The translations under genes were made by a program, and so were the position numbers. Below, piece after piece: positions 45,801 through 57,643 of a stretch of DNA of 64,000 nt. Each line of letters opens with the position of its first letter. The first letter of the stretch is position 1. Source of the stretch: Rhizophagus clarus (lineage: Eukaryota; Glomeromycota; Glomeromycetes; Glomerales; Glomeraceae); assembly GCA_015698045.1 (NCBI GenBank), contig BLAL01000030.1:1612001-1676000 (forward strand). Reading direction: 5' to 3'. The notes under the pieces are model-generated. The model was not told the DNA's origin and did not search any database. It saw only the letters and a list, made by a program, of their open reading frames with translations.

Positions 45801-47259
45801 TTTTATTATTTTTTTTATTTTTTTTATTATTTTTTATTTTTTCATTTTCTTTTATTTTGTTTTATTTTTTTTTATTAACCATTTGTTTCTTTTATTTCTT
45901 TTCATTACTCTTTTATTTCTTTTATTTTCTTTAACTTTTTTTTATTTTTTTTACTTTTTTTATTTTTTTTTATTTTTTTATTAATTTCATTATTTTTTCA
46001 TTTTTTTTTTTTATTCTTTTTCACTATCCTTCACTTTTTTTTTCCTTTTATTTCCTATTTAATTATCTTTATTTTTTTTATTTATCTTTCTTTTTTTTCA
46101 CTTTTTTTAATTTTTTACTGTCTTTTCTTACTATATTTTTTTTATATATTACAATATTTTTAATTTACATTACAGTATTATAATATTAATAATACAATTA
46201 AAATTATGCAATTTTTTGTAATATAATTTATTTTTATTATAAAACTAGTCAATAAAATCTAAAATAAAATTGAAAATTTAATAAATAAAAGTTTTTTTTA
46301 TAAAATTATATAATATAATATTCAGATATATCATATACAAATAAAAATTTTCTTATTTTTATTACTAATAATTTTTATATTATAATTAAATTTTTATATA
46401 CTGATATTATTATTTTTAAAAAAAAGTATTAGTATATTAATCAGTTATTGATTAGAAAAAACTCTCTCTTGTTGATCTATCAATCAAATTTTGATGGAAT
46501 GAAAAAATATTTTATTCAGTTCAGAAACTGTTCAAAATATTAGAAAACTTGCTTTATAAATAATAGAAATAGATTCTACATTTCAACAAACCATATTTGA
46601 CAATATAGAGTTATTCTTTTGAAAATATAAAGACAAAATATTCAAAAATATTAAAGATATAATCTATGGTATAATATTGGCTGACTTTGACTTCTTTTTG
46701 GCAATATGGTGACTATCACCTATAAATCATCATAATATTATATGATTTCAAACTTTTATAAATCATGAACTAAGTGATATAAAAAAAACTAAACTGATAA
46801 AATAATAGAACAATATGAACTGTACATTTCTATTAGTTTGTTTTATAAGATTTAATAATAATATTAAATTCTATTATAAATCAAAAATAGATAATTTTAG
46901 TAAGTAACCATAATAAAAATAAAAAATTTTGGACTTTTTTCATGGATTTTTTATGGAATCCATAAAAATTCAGCAAAAAAAATTTTGCCACTTATGTGAT
47001 AAAATTTATATTTAAATAAAGTATTATAAAAATAAGTTACACAATATAAATAAACATATTTTTAAAATTTCAAACTATATGATTTATAGATGACAGTCAT
47101 CTTAGATATTAATGCGAAAGCATTGAAGTTATATATCAGCAGAAATAAAGATATTATACAACTGATAAAGAACTTATAATATAGGTCAGACTAGGACTTA
47201 ATATCTGCTTTTACTTTCAAGACTCTTCTTTTACCTACTTTTCTTGCAATAATATTAGA
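45801..47259. other. T-rich low-complexity then decayed sequence
   Basis: 45800-46140 is almost all T with scattered A/C. 46440-47259 is less biased and may be remnants of an old mobile element, but no family could be named. Confidence 0.4.
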
Positions 47260-47650
47260 ACATTTTGTCAAAAGATTTGGCTACTATGAATGCACAACAG
47301 AAAGGGCTAAGCTAGCTGTGTAACAGCAACAAACTCAGCCTGTTCTAAATAAGGAAATTTTGCAAAACCAAGTATACTAATCAGATTTGATAAATCTTGA
47401 TGACTCAACAAGTGACATAAAAATTAAGGTATCTAGTACCCCATGTCATCCCATCCCAATCACATTTTCTATTATACTGCTTTTCAGATCTCAGAAAAAA
47501 TTTGCTAAGAAGAAGCTGAAGAAGCTTCAATAATGACAGCAACAACAATTGAACAATAATCCCTTTATTACTCCTAGTAGCCCATCACTTGAGAATACAT
47601 CTTCTGAATTATGAGTGATCACTTTTAATAATAGTGATTATCTTCTTCTA
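47260..47650 (+). pseudogene. Decayed coding remnant, family unknown
   Basis: Less AT-rich than its flanks and reading in one frame as Gln-, Ser- and Pro-rich pieces such as QQTQPVLNKEILQNQVY, STPCHPIPITFS and KKFAKKKLKKLQ. It is broken. It looks like the low-complexity tail of a mobile-element protein; no domain supports a name. Confidence 0.4.
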
Positions 47651-47693
47651 AAGATTACTTTAAAGAGTAGTAATAAAGATGATAAATCTTTAA

Positions 47694-47805
47694 GGTGGTG
47701 ACATATATTACATAATATCATTTTACTATAGACACTTACCCCCCACACTTAGGTAAGATATTGTAATCACGTGATTATAGATCATTTTTCTTTTATAGAA
47801 TTGTG
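47694..47805. mobile_element. Partial copy of the Harbinger-like MITE
   Basis: Matches the left two thirds of the MITE at 17679-17851: GTGACATATATTA, TTTTACTATAG, CACTTACCCCCC, AGGTAAGATAT, AATCACGTG and AATTGTG in the same order. The right inverted end is missing. Confidence 0.65.
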
Positions 47806-48437
47806 CATCAGTATTTTATCAGTATTTCATCAGTATTTCATCAGTTTTTTTTTTTTTTAAAAAAAAAAAATTTGGTTTAAAAATTCAATTTCATTTATTT
47901 TTAATACTATAAAAACACGTTCATTAAATAAAAATGATATGAAACAATATTTGATGTGAAAATTTTATCCAATTTATATTCACAGTTTATACATATAAAA
48001 TTTTCAATTCCCCACATTTTGAAATTCTAAAATTTTAAATCCAAAAATCTTTAACATTCGTATAATCAAATTATGAGATTAATCACAAATGATTCCATGA
48101 AATATATAGTATAGCGATTGCGATACCTATTACTGTTTGTAGTTGCGATTCACATTTTTTCGTTACAAAGGAGAAATTGAATATGCCGCAGAACTTCATC
48201 TGTTTTATATTTAGATTTTAAACTCTCAACACGTCAATAAATCTGTTCCCATTTTATATTCCCAAAACTTGCAAGCTGTTTTCTTTACTGACATTAAAAT
48301 ACAAGAAAATTGAGTAGTTACAGCTTAAAATAAACTGTCAGAACTTCTTTCTTAGCCCCAAGTTTAATAAGAAACTGATTTATAATTTACAAACAAATAA
48401 GTACCAAGAATTCACCAATGCTTACATATATAGTATT

Positions 48438-49037
48438 ATGGTTAAGACCAGAAATAGTAATTCTAACTGCGCTGAATTTTGTAAATCAGCAACTAAAGAA
48501 TGGAACAAAATTAAAAGAAAGGATAAAACAGAAATTGATGACATTATTAGAGGCTACCTGGCCACGCCATATAATCTATGTGATATACAAACAGTGAGGT
48601 CAAAATCATCCAGGTCTAGAGAAGAATCACTTTCAAATTATTCTACGTTTCATACAGTAGATCCTGTTCAAGAAATCTCTGTTAATGCATCAGCTCAAAA
48701 AAAGGCAGCAAACGAGATACAAATAGCTGAAAAAAAGCTTACCGAATTTGAGCAGATCTACAACATCACAACTGATTCTCAGTTTCAGCTTGATACTTAT
48801 AAGAAAATAGGAGATCTTCAAGATGAAATCAAATCTAATAAGGAGAAAATCATTAAATTAAAAAGAAATACTAATTATGCTCAAAAGTGCAAAGAAAAAA
48901 AAAGAAAAATACTTAACAAAAATCAGGAAATAATACAATATAACAAACCTGGTCATCCTTTACTTCTTTTTAAACATTCGAATTTACATGATCATATCCA
49001 TGATTTGATCAAATTTGGGGCGGCTGACAAAAAATAA
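48438..49037 (+). CDS. Basic coiled-coil protein, probable N-terminal fragment of a transposon protein
   Basis: 199 aa, Lys-rich (about one fifth), with a predicted coiled coil over residues 85-165 (AEKKLTEFEQIYNI, KIGDLQDEIKSNKEKIIKL). The end reads GHPLLLFKHSNLHDHIHDLI then KFGAADKK before the stop. It resembles, from memory, the linker that precedes the catalytic domain in some fungal and animal transposases (a GRPxLE, LHDAI, GAAD pattern), which would make this a truncated transposase. There is no catalytic domain downstream before the hAT element. Not a confident host gene. Confidence 0.4.
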   Translation: MVKTRNSNSNCAEFCKSATKEWNKIKRKDKTEIDDIIRGYLATPYNLCDIQTVRSKSSRSREESLSNYSTFHTVDPVQEISVNASAQKKAANEIQIAEKKLTEFEQIYNITTDSQFQLDTYKKIGDLQDEIKSNKEKIIKLKRNTNYAQKCKEKKRKILNKNQEIIQYNKPGHPLLLFKHSNLHDHIHDLIKFGAADKK

Positions 49038-49139
49038 CAAAAAGAAGTTATAAAGGTCTGGATCATTGAAATTTGTATAAAACCCTTGAAGAAAATTATA
49101 ACATTTATATGGCAAGAACCACATTGAATAACACAAGTT

Positions 49140-49486
49140 GAATTATTGTCAACCAGATATCAATTGGTCATATGTCTGATTGATGGCTGATTGATGACAT
49201 ATTAATGACCGATTGATGATATTTGGTTAAATAGGCATCAATCGGCTATCTAATTTCAATCAATCATCAATTGGCTATATGCTTATTAATGACTTATTAC
49301 TACCTGGTTGGTGATCGATTGATGAAATGTGATTGACCAGTCATCAACCTGACATATAACCAATTCATGACAGATTTGAAGTTAGATAGCTGATTTGACC
49401 AATCAGTTACCAATATGTTATTGATCAGTCATCAATCAGACATATGACTGATTGATGCTGATCATATGACTGATTGATACTGATTC
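49140..49486. repeat. Diverged tandem TGATTGATG-type repeat
   Basis: Irregular array of CATATGACTGATTGATG/GACCGATTGATGA motifs in both orientations. The hAT element has inserted at its right edge. Single motifs recur near 54565, 56275 and 60358. Confidence 0.55.
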
Positions 49487-51259
49487 TAGGGTGTCCAGGA
49501 TTTGACGTCGTGATGGCCCAAAAATCAGGTGTGAAAAATCACAAAAATCGTAAAAATCGTGATCCATAATTTCAGCTAGAATTATCATAATTCTGGCCAG
49601 AATTAACATAATTCCGATTATGAAAAACTTTTTAATAATTTATATTCTATACAAATTTTATTTATTTATTTACAATTAAGTAATAAATTTATACATTTAT
49701 ATTATTCATAAATCATCAATTCATTATTATAATCATCATTATTACTAAGATTAAAATAAAGAAAATTAAGCATTTGAATATTTTCTTCTTTAAACGCTAC
49801 TCTTCTATCTGATAAAATGCTTTTATAACTAGAAAAACTATGTTCAATATCTACACCAGATACTGGCAACCATATATATATTAAAGCCAGTGAATTAAGT
49901 TCTGGTAATATATGTCTTTTACCTTGCCAATACAAATCCAAATCATCAAATTCTTCAATAGATTCATTAAGTCCACAATAAATAGTCCATTCTTGTATTA
50001 AAGTATCAGTAGGAAGATAAAATTCTTTGATAATTCTATAATTTTCCATATTATGATTAGATGAATTAGATTGAATAAATCTTGGATCAAAACATTGTAT
50101 TGCTTTGAAAAATAATAAAGCTGGATGATGAGATATATGTTTCTCACATTTTTCATTTGCCAATATAAAAGCTCTAGAAAATAATGAAATAAAAGATGCA
50201 ATATCTTGATTTTCTTCGTTTAATAATTAGAATATTTCATTTGAAATCAGAGGATTCCTGGTTCCTGATGATAAAAAAGCTTGAAGAGATACTATTCGTG
50301 AATAAACAAATGGAGCTATAGCCTTGTTTCTTATTTTAAAGAATTCCAAATCATTGATTAATCTAAATAAATAAAGTATTATATTAGTAATATTATTATA
50401 AAATTATTAAATCCATTAAATTCACTTACCTTTTACTATTATATGTAATAAAATATATAAATATTTTAACACAAAAAATATGGCTTCTGTTTTGACAAAA
50501 TGTGTAAAGATCTCGAACAGCTTTTAAATTATGATTAATAGAATATTCTGCAGTAACAAAAGTTATTAAATGAGAATATAAAGGTTTAATCCAACATAAA
50601 AATAAAAACCATGAATTCCACTTTGTTTTTACTGGTAGGGGTGCTAAAGTAGGTGATTCAATACCATTTTGTAATAAATGCTTCTTCCATCGAATTTTTC
50701 TTTGTGAATTATAAGTAAATATCAATTTAAAATTCATAATTAATTTGTCAACCAATTCAAACTTTTGAAAGTTCACCCATGCTTCACCAATTAAATTAAG
50801 GATATGTGCTAAGCAACAATTGTGTTTTAAATTTGGTAAAAAGGGAGATAAATTTGAATACGCCAATTTCATGTATGAAGCGTTATCAGAAATAAAAAAA
50901 ATAATATTTTCATAAGAAATATTATAAAAATGAATTGTATTCATAACAAATTGTGAAATAAATGAAGCGTTAACATTAGACAAAAATTCTGTTTTAGCTA
51001 ATTTAGTTTTATTATCAAAACTAAATAATATATTAACGGTATGCCAGCCACAACGATCTGTTGTTTCATCAATTGTCAAACAAATAATTTTATTGATGAC
51101 ATCATTTTTCAATTTTTGAAGCGCTATTTCATATGATAATGGAAGATATTTCTCACGAAGTTGATTTGCTCCAGTAATTAAGCCCGCTATAAACAAAAAT
51201 ATATTAATAAATAAAAATAAAAAAAGCAAATTTGAAATTGAAATATCAGAAAATACATA

Positions 51260-53508
51260 CAGTCAGACCTCTATATACCGATACAATATATACCGATATT
51301 TGCTTATACCGATGATTTTTAATTTCCCCGTTTTTTATCTAATAAAAAAACCTCGTTATACCGATTTTTTATATGATTTCACGATATAACGTTATTCGAT
51401 ACTATTCGTTTGTCCCTCATATAGTAACGTATATGTAGATCTGGTTTATATACCGATATATTAACTATTTAAGGTTAGATCACGTAAATGAAGTTACGCG
51501 ATTTTCCTTTTCTCAATGTCGGAAAAAAGAAAAGCCGTTCAAACTCTTTCACAGCCACGAAAAAGAGTGACTTTAACAAAAGCACAAAAGTATCAACTTT
51601 GCTTAGACTATCAGAAAAAACCACGACTTACCCAAGAACAACTTGCTATTCAATATGGCATTAAACAGAACACGGTTTCTGATATTTTGAAGAATAAAGA
51701 TAAGTGGTTACTTCTAGATTTAGACTCTGAGGAAAGTAAAAAACAAAGAGAAAGGCCTGTGCAATTTCCAGAAGTGGAGGAAGCTATGACACTATGGGTT
51801 ACAAACGCGCTTGAAGCAGATCTTGTTATTAATACTGATATTTTACGTGAAAAAGCAGAATTTTTTGCTAGGAGTTTTGAAGTTAATAATTTTAAAGCTT
51901 CTAATGGTTGGATTTCTAATTTTAAAAAACGTCATAACATGAAAGAATATGTTAAGTGGGGTGAAGCAGCAAGTGCTCCACTTGAAACTTTAAATGAAGA
52001 AAGACAAAAGTTGCGTGAAATAATTAAGGATTATGATTTAAATGATGTCTTTAATTGTGATGAGACAGGTGAATACTGAATTTTTCGGATTTTACATGCA
52101 CTTATTTGTGCTAATATTTTTTTTTGTTATTTTAGGTTTATATTGGGATCTTGAACCTTCAAAAACTCTAGCAAGAGGTCCGCTCTCTGGAAAAAAGAAA
52201 TCAAAAAAAAGAGTTACAATTCTTCTTACATGTAACGCAACTGGAACAGAAAAATTAACTCCATTTTTATTCATACCTCTAAAAATCCACGAGCACTAAA
52301 AGGTAAAAAAAAAGATGATTTACCTGTTAATTATTATTGGAATAAAACAGCGTGGATGCAGGTCTCTATTTGGAACGATTATCTCAAAAAATTGGATACA
52401 AAAATGCGATTGCAAAATCGCAAAATTCTATTGCTGGTTGATAATGCTCCTGTGCATATTACAAATGAAAATACCCAATTAACAAATGTAACTCTACACT
52501 TTTTACCGCCAAATACTACTTCTCATTTGCAACCATGCGATGCAGGAATCATTAATTCCTTTAAGGTTAGCATTTTTTTTCTTTTATTATTTTTTAATGT
52601 TTTAACATACACTCACTTAATTTTAGGCGAAGTATCGAAAACTCCTTGTAAAAAATAGGGTTGAAGCATATGAAATCTCACAGCAATTGAATAAAGGAGC
52701 CGATTCTTTAAATATTCATGATGCTATTGTTTTTTGTACAAATGCTTGGAATGCAGTAACACAAGAAACAATTTATAATTGTTGGAAGCATACAGGTATA
52801 CTTCCATTAGTAAATCAAGAGGAAGTGGATGAAAGTGTTAATCAATTAGGAGAAGATAATCAAGTGGAACGGGAAGAAATACAATTTCTAATTGATCAAC
52901 TCCCATTTGATGATCATATGGACGCAGATGAGTTTATTCATGTTGATGATCATCTAAAAAGTAACGAAGGGCTGACTGATGAAGAAATTATATCTTTAGT
53001 AAATTTAGATAAAAATGAACTAGAAGTTGAATCTGATGAAGAAATTCCATCGGTAATTTCAAAAGTTCAGGCCTTAAATGATTTGGATGATCTTGTTATG
53101 TTTTTTAAATATTCATCGTTAAATAATTCTATTAATCAAAGTGAATTAAATACATTACAAAAATTGAGACATGAAGTATTAAGATCACATATCACCGATT
53201 TAAAGCAGGCTACATTAGATAGCTATTTTACTTCTAATCCTAATAACGTAATTATATAATTGATATTTACTTCTAATCCCTAATGTAATACATAATTAAT
53301 ATAATTGATACAATTTTGTTAATAAATTTTGAATTTTATAAATATAGAATAAACGTTGCATGTTTATATATATTAAAATATTTATACCGATATTAATCAC
53401 GTTACTTATAATAATATCGGTATACAAAATTTTTTTTATAAACCGATAATTCGATATACCGATGCTTTTTCCCCAAAACAGCAATATCGGTATATCGAGG
53501 TTTGACTG
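51260..53508 (+). mobile_element. pogo/Tigger transposon, TA duplication, nested in the hAT element
   Basis: Inverted ends CAGTCAGACCTCTATATACC and (inverted) CAGTCAAACCTCGATATACC, TA on both sides (51258-51259, 53509-53510), 2,249 bp. Subterminal zones repeat ATACCGATA. It carries a nearly complete transposase. Confidence 0.93.
51516..53259 (+). CDS. pogo/Tigger transposase (CENP-B HTH plus DDE_1)
   Basis: Exon 1 51516-52070 holds the paired HTH (RVTLTKAQKYQLCLDYQ, NGWISNFKKRH) and the first catalytic Asp (NCDETG). An intron (GTGAATAC to TTTATTTTAG) leads to LYWDLEPSKTLARG and KKRVTILLTCNATG. The second Asp is in LLLVDNAPVH, the third in HLQPCDAGIINSFK, then a short intron (GTTAGC to TTAATTTTAG) and an acidic tail to 53259. 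One apparent 1-bp frameshift lies near 52285 (after KLTPFLFI, before SKNPRALKGK); otherwise it looks intact and therefore recent. Cut-and-paste transposition at TA is the family mechanism. Confidence 0.88.
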
Positions 53509-54073
53509 TACCATTTTTACAATGATTTAATAAAAATGGTTTTAATTTCTCAATTTTTTCCAAAAGAATGTTTGCATAAGTAAATGCTTCCACTATCTCT
53601 TTATTAATTTTTTTTCGTTTATTTAGTGTATTTTCAAAAGAAGGTAAAGTTCTTTGGATTAACAAATTAGAATTATTCTTGTTTTTATTATTAAGGTGTT
53701 TTAATGTTTTAATATGTTTATCTACAGAGTTCTTTCTTTCATGATCAATTTCTACATTGCAAAATCGACACCATAGTTTGTTTTCTTGTACGATATAGTT
53801 TTCACGATACTCAGCACTTTAAGACAAACGTATGTGGGGCGCGACCATTTTATTAAAAATGACTAAGCGAAAAAAAAGAGATTATCAATGGTTATTATCA
53901 GCAATACATTCATGATTTCACGTAACTTATAGTGTCTAAATAGCCAATCATATTTGAGTATCGCAAAAATTGCAAAATTTTGGCCAAAATCGCGGTATCA
54001 CAAAAATCGCAAAATTTTGGCCAAAATCATTATAAAATCGTGATCGTCAAATCCTGGATACCCTAACTGATTC

Positions 54074-56690
54074 CCATGATAGTTTATATATTTATAGATG
54101 CAAAAAAGTTAAGTTGTACAGTTAACGGAGTACCAATAATTTCATTTCACGTATAATAAAAAAATCGTGTTGTCCAATATTGCATACAATTTCACATTGT
54201 AATGTAATGTATACCAATACTTGTACTGGTCCTTTTATAGCAATATATATTTACTGATATATTACTACATTAGTATTAATTTGGGCCAGCTATAAAGTTG
54301 GCCCAAGTAAAAAGATTTAATTTGAACTTTTGTTGTCAAAAGGCTGCCGAATCGATAGGCTATCCTAAAAGGACTGATGGTTCCCGATTTTTTTAATTAT
54401 TTTTAGAGTACCCAATTCACAGCCGATTGGTAACTTTAAAAAGGTACAATTAGTTATCAATAGGATATCAATAGGGTACTTATTGGATATCAATTATTAT
54501 TATCAAGTTTTTTTTAATTCACTTGTTGAATTAAACTATTGTTATCCATTTTTCTTACTTGGCAAACTTACCGATTGATGCCATTTTTGCAATAATATGC
54601 ATAATTTACTAAAATGTAATCAATCGGACATTTATTATAACTGACTCATATTATTGTTAATTTTATTTCAATTAATTATAAATGCCAAATTAATGAATTA
54701 TTACATTATATTCTATTTAGTTAATTTGTATAATTTTAATGAAGCGTTAGTAGTGTTTGCTAGCATTCTTAATTTTTAATAAAATTTTCCAACATCAAGA
54801 TGTTTCATCAGTTTCGAGGATCCTATTATAAACATTATTAGTAATGTTTACCAACGTTCCGATTTGAGAAACAATGTGTCGAATTGTCATAAATTAGTAG
54901 GAGTTTTCAGCTTTCAGATACATGTATTTCTAAATACATTTAAATTTAATAATTATTTAGGTTATCAAAAGTAGTAGTGTAAAAAACAAAAATGGGCTTA
55001 CGATTACCATTGAAAGAGTATATTTGAAATGGAAGCAATTCGGTTATGGAACATTTCATCATACACCAGTTATGTGGCTCCACTGAGGTTCTGATACCTG
55101 AGTCAAAATAAATTATAAGATATATATTAATGATTATAAATATAAGATGTATAGTTAATCCACTGATTATCAATGCCTAAAGTGCGAACTAACCGAAATG
55201 CTACTTACCTGAAAAACCTTCCCATGCTAGTGCTAACTAATATTTTAACCTGAAGGATACCATTGGTCTCCATCAAATTCTTAAATGAAGTGAATAATCG
55301 GTAGTATTCGTTTCTGATTGCTGAGAGATGTGGCAATCGAACTTGCACTTGATTGCTTTGATTGCGTTAATTGTTAAAATATCTTAAAAACTTAAGAGTT
55401 GTTAAAAAGATGAAAATTCTTGTAGGAGTGAAAGTTGGTACGCGTTCATTTCTGACATTAAGAAATCTTATGCAATGTGCTGCGAATTAGTCGATTTGAA
55501 TAAGGGTGTACGTCACATTTTAATCAGAATGAAGACTAGCTAATAAAGACTAATTTCTTCTTGTCCTTAGAGTGTCTATTACTAGATAATACCTATCAAC
55601 CTTGATGACAGATTTCACAGTACTTCAACGTGTAAAAAATTGTCCGCTCTTGATGTGGAAGATACTTAGGAATCATCTTTTTTCCCAATTAATGAGACTT
55701 TAGGTCAGAGGAGGCTAGCCTATCAGGTATAAGTACCCTATAACTTCATCCTTAGGTAGTCAAAAACCTCAGGCGGTTTCAGACTATAGCGTACTGTATG
55801 AAAAATAAAGTATATAATTTTAGTATTCCGCAAATTTGATAAGTCTATGGAAGTAAATTACGATATTCAGTTTTATTAGTGACGAAATTTGTGAAATACT
55901 TTAATTTCTACCTTTGTATATCTTTTGACGTGCGTGTTCTGTCACAAAATTTTGCACAAATATTTGCCTCTTGTTATTTGAAATTATAATACTCCAGACA
56001 ACACTTTTTTCAATTTTCCTTCATGCGCCAGTTTGATTTTATTTCTATATTTAACCAAATTTTGGGATATCAAACAGTGACCTGACCAATCAGATTAAAA
56101 TTTGGTAGATCATTTCTACTGAGTAATGCCGATGGCATGTTTATATGATCGAGTGAATATCGTGAAATCGGTGTACTACGGATCTGAGTAGACGGACAAT
56201 CGATAACTTATAATATTTCTATCTGTATTGAATTATAATCTAAAAAAAATAATTTATTTAATAAATTTCATTACCGATTGATATTTATACTAAATCAAGG
56301 CAGGAATTCCTCATATGATATTCCTTGGTTGGTATAAATTGACACCAACGGCATGCATTTTTAAACAATTGAATTATATTAGGCTTTTTTCTTCTGATTG
56401 CCTTATTTTCTGGTTTTTTGTTTATATTAAAAAAATTAATTAATTATAATGTTATATAATAACAATAGTAATATGCTTTATTTTTTTTTATTTTTATTTT
56501 TTTATTCCGCCAAGATAATAAAAAAACGCATGATAATGAAAGATAAAATTTTAACTAATCTAATAAAAATATATATATCAGGACATATAATATGCTCGCT
56601 TATTCATAAAGTATAACCATACTGGCATACTGGTATCTTAATAAATATATAAAAAAAAAAAAAAATTTACAAAAAAAATTGACCAGTCTA
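54074..56690. other. Gene-poor stretch right of the hAT element
   Basis: About 2.6 kb of mixed composition. It includes a GGGCCA/TGGCCC inverted pair near 54284-54305 and scattered CCGATTG motifs. Short open frames (for example minus strand 54946-55173) lack any domain or clean structure. No feature is supported. Confidence 0.4.
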
Positions 56691-56789
56691 TTCTTCGCCT
56701 AAAGAATAATAAAATGATAAACTTGACAATGCGTCAGAGTCACATTTACTATCTTTAGTATTCTCAGTCTCCTCAGTTTCTTCGGTCCC

Positions 56790-56930
56790 TTCGGACCCCT
56801 CAGTCTCTTGGTCTCCTTCTCAATATCCTCAGCGGTCTCCTCCTCAGCATTCTCAGCGGTCTTCTTCTCAATATCCTCAGCGGTCTTCTTCTCAGCATCC
56901 TTAGTGGTCTCCTCCTCAGTATCTTCAATA
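56790..56930 (-). repeat. 24-bp tandem repeat coding Glu/Lys-Thr-Ala-Glu units
   Basis: Units of about 24 bp (TCCTCAGCGGTCTTCTTCTC type) directly 3' of the 174-aa gene, in the same frame after its stop: EKKTAEDI, EKKTAENA, EEETAEDI. Confidence 0.7.
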
Positions 56931-56959
56931 TCACGAATAGATTGCATGACATCTTTCAA

Positions 56960-57607
56960 TCAGCCACTATAGCCGGAAAGAGTCCATTTTGGTGATGAAA
57001 AAGGCGCAGAAATCTCCTTTTCGTTAAAATTTGTGTCAAAGATTCTGGTTCTTTTCTTTGGGATTCTTGATCTTTCTGCAACAAATCGATCTACATAATC
57101 GCGTAAAAATTGGCGCAACTTGATAATATAGTTAGTATAAAATCGAACAAAATTCTCGAAAAAAAAGAAACACTTACTGATGATGATCTCCATTTTAAAT
57201 CTTTGACCACAATTAGATTTTCGCTAGGATTTTCTGGATCAGTCTTTGAATCTTCCGGAGAATGATATAGGTTATTATCAAGGATTGGCTGTAGATCCGT
57301 ACTCTGAAATTGTTTTATTAATTGGTCATCTGCTAATTGTAGACGTTTGATCATTTTGGATCGCTTTATTCGTTTCTGTATTAGAATATAAGTTAATACA
57401 AAGGGTAAATTACTTAATAATAATATTTAAAAAACTAACATCATATCGTCGAGCATTTGAATGCTTCCTTTTATCTTGTTCTTTATTATAAGCCAGTAAT
57501 TTGTCTTTCTTTAGAAATCTCTCACGACGATGATGATAGAGCGCGTGAATTATCTGGTAGATGACGCTTTCCGTAATTGGAAAAATGTTGGTATTGATAT
57601 TCTCCAT
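56960..57607 (-). CDS. Unrecognised three-exon gene, 174 aa
   Basis: Exons 57607-57440, 57375-57178 and 57118-56960 join in phase 0; the second intron has a TACTAAC-like branch site (TATACTAACTATATTATCAAG). The protein is basic and hydrophilic: an Arg/His/Lys-rich start (HHRRERFLKKDKLLAYNKE), a middle segment (ADDQLIKQFQSTDLQPIL) and a conserved-looking end (LRQFLRDYVDRFVAERSR, PKWTLSGYSG). I do not recognise a domain. The frame stops with TGA at 56960 but stays open for a further 86 codons of Glu/Lys/Thr-rich repeats to 56699. Splice structure supports a real gene; it could belong to a lineage-specific or transposon-linked family. Confidence 0.6.
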
Positions 57608-57643
57608 TATTATGGAAATGATTATATCATTGATAATATTTCA

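Larger units (their letters stand above)
49702..53813 (-). pseudogene. hAT transposase, split by a pogo insertion
   Basis: Segments on the minus strand: about 53810-53532 (BED-type zinc finger LWCRFCNVEIDHERKNS with HIKTLKH, then IQRTLPSF), 51186-50452 (catalytic part: CLTIDETTDRCGWHTVNI, FFISDNASYM, HNCCLAHILNLIGEAW) and 50367-49702 (dimerisation region: VSGVDIEHSFSSYKSIL, ENIQMLNFLYFN). The first intron has donor GTATGT and acceptor TTGTTTATAG; the pogo element sits at the TA of that donor. A second intron (donor GTAAGTG near 50426) separates the last segment. One in-frame TAA lies near 50228, and a TAA precedes the zinc finger near 53820 unless an upstream exon is used. So it is nearly whole but probably dead. 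Confidence 0.82.
49487..54065 (-). mobile_element. hAT transposon with 8-bp target duplication, interrupted by a pogo element
   Basis: ACTGATTC stands on both sides (49479-49486 and 54066-54073). The ends are TAGGGTGTCCAGGATTTGACG and, inverted, TAGGGTATCCAGGATTTGACG. Subterminal CAAAAATCGC/AAAATTTTGGCC motifs repeat at the right end. Without the nested pogo element the length is about 2.3 kb. It codes for a hAT transposase on the minus strand. Confidence 0.93.

Noticed and set aside
54946-55173. 75-aa frame on the minus strand
   Set aside because: Hydrophobic, AT-driven composition with no domain, splice context or neighbour support.
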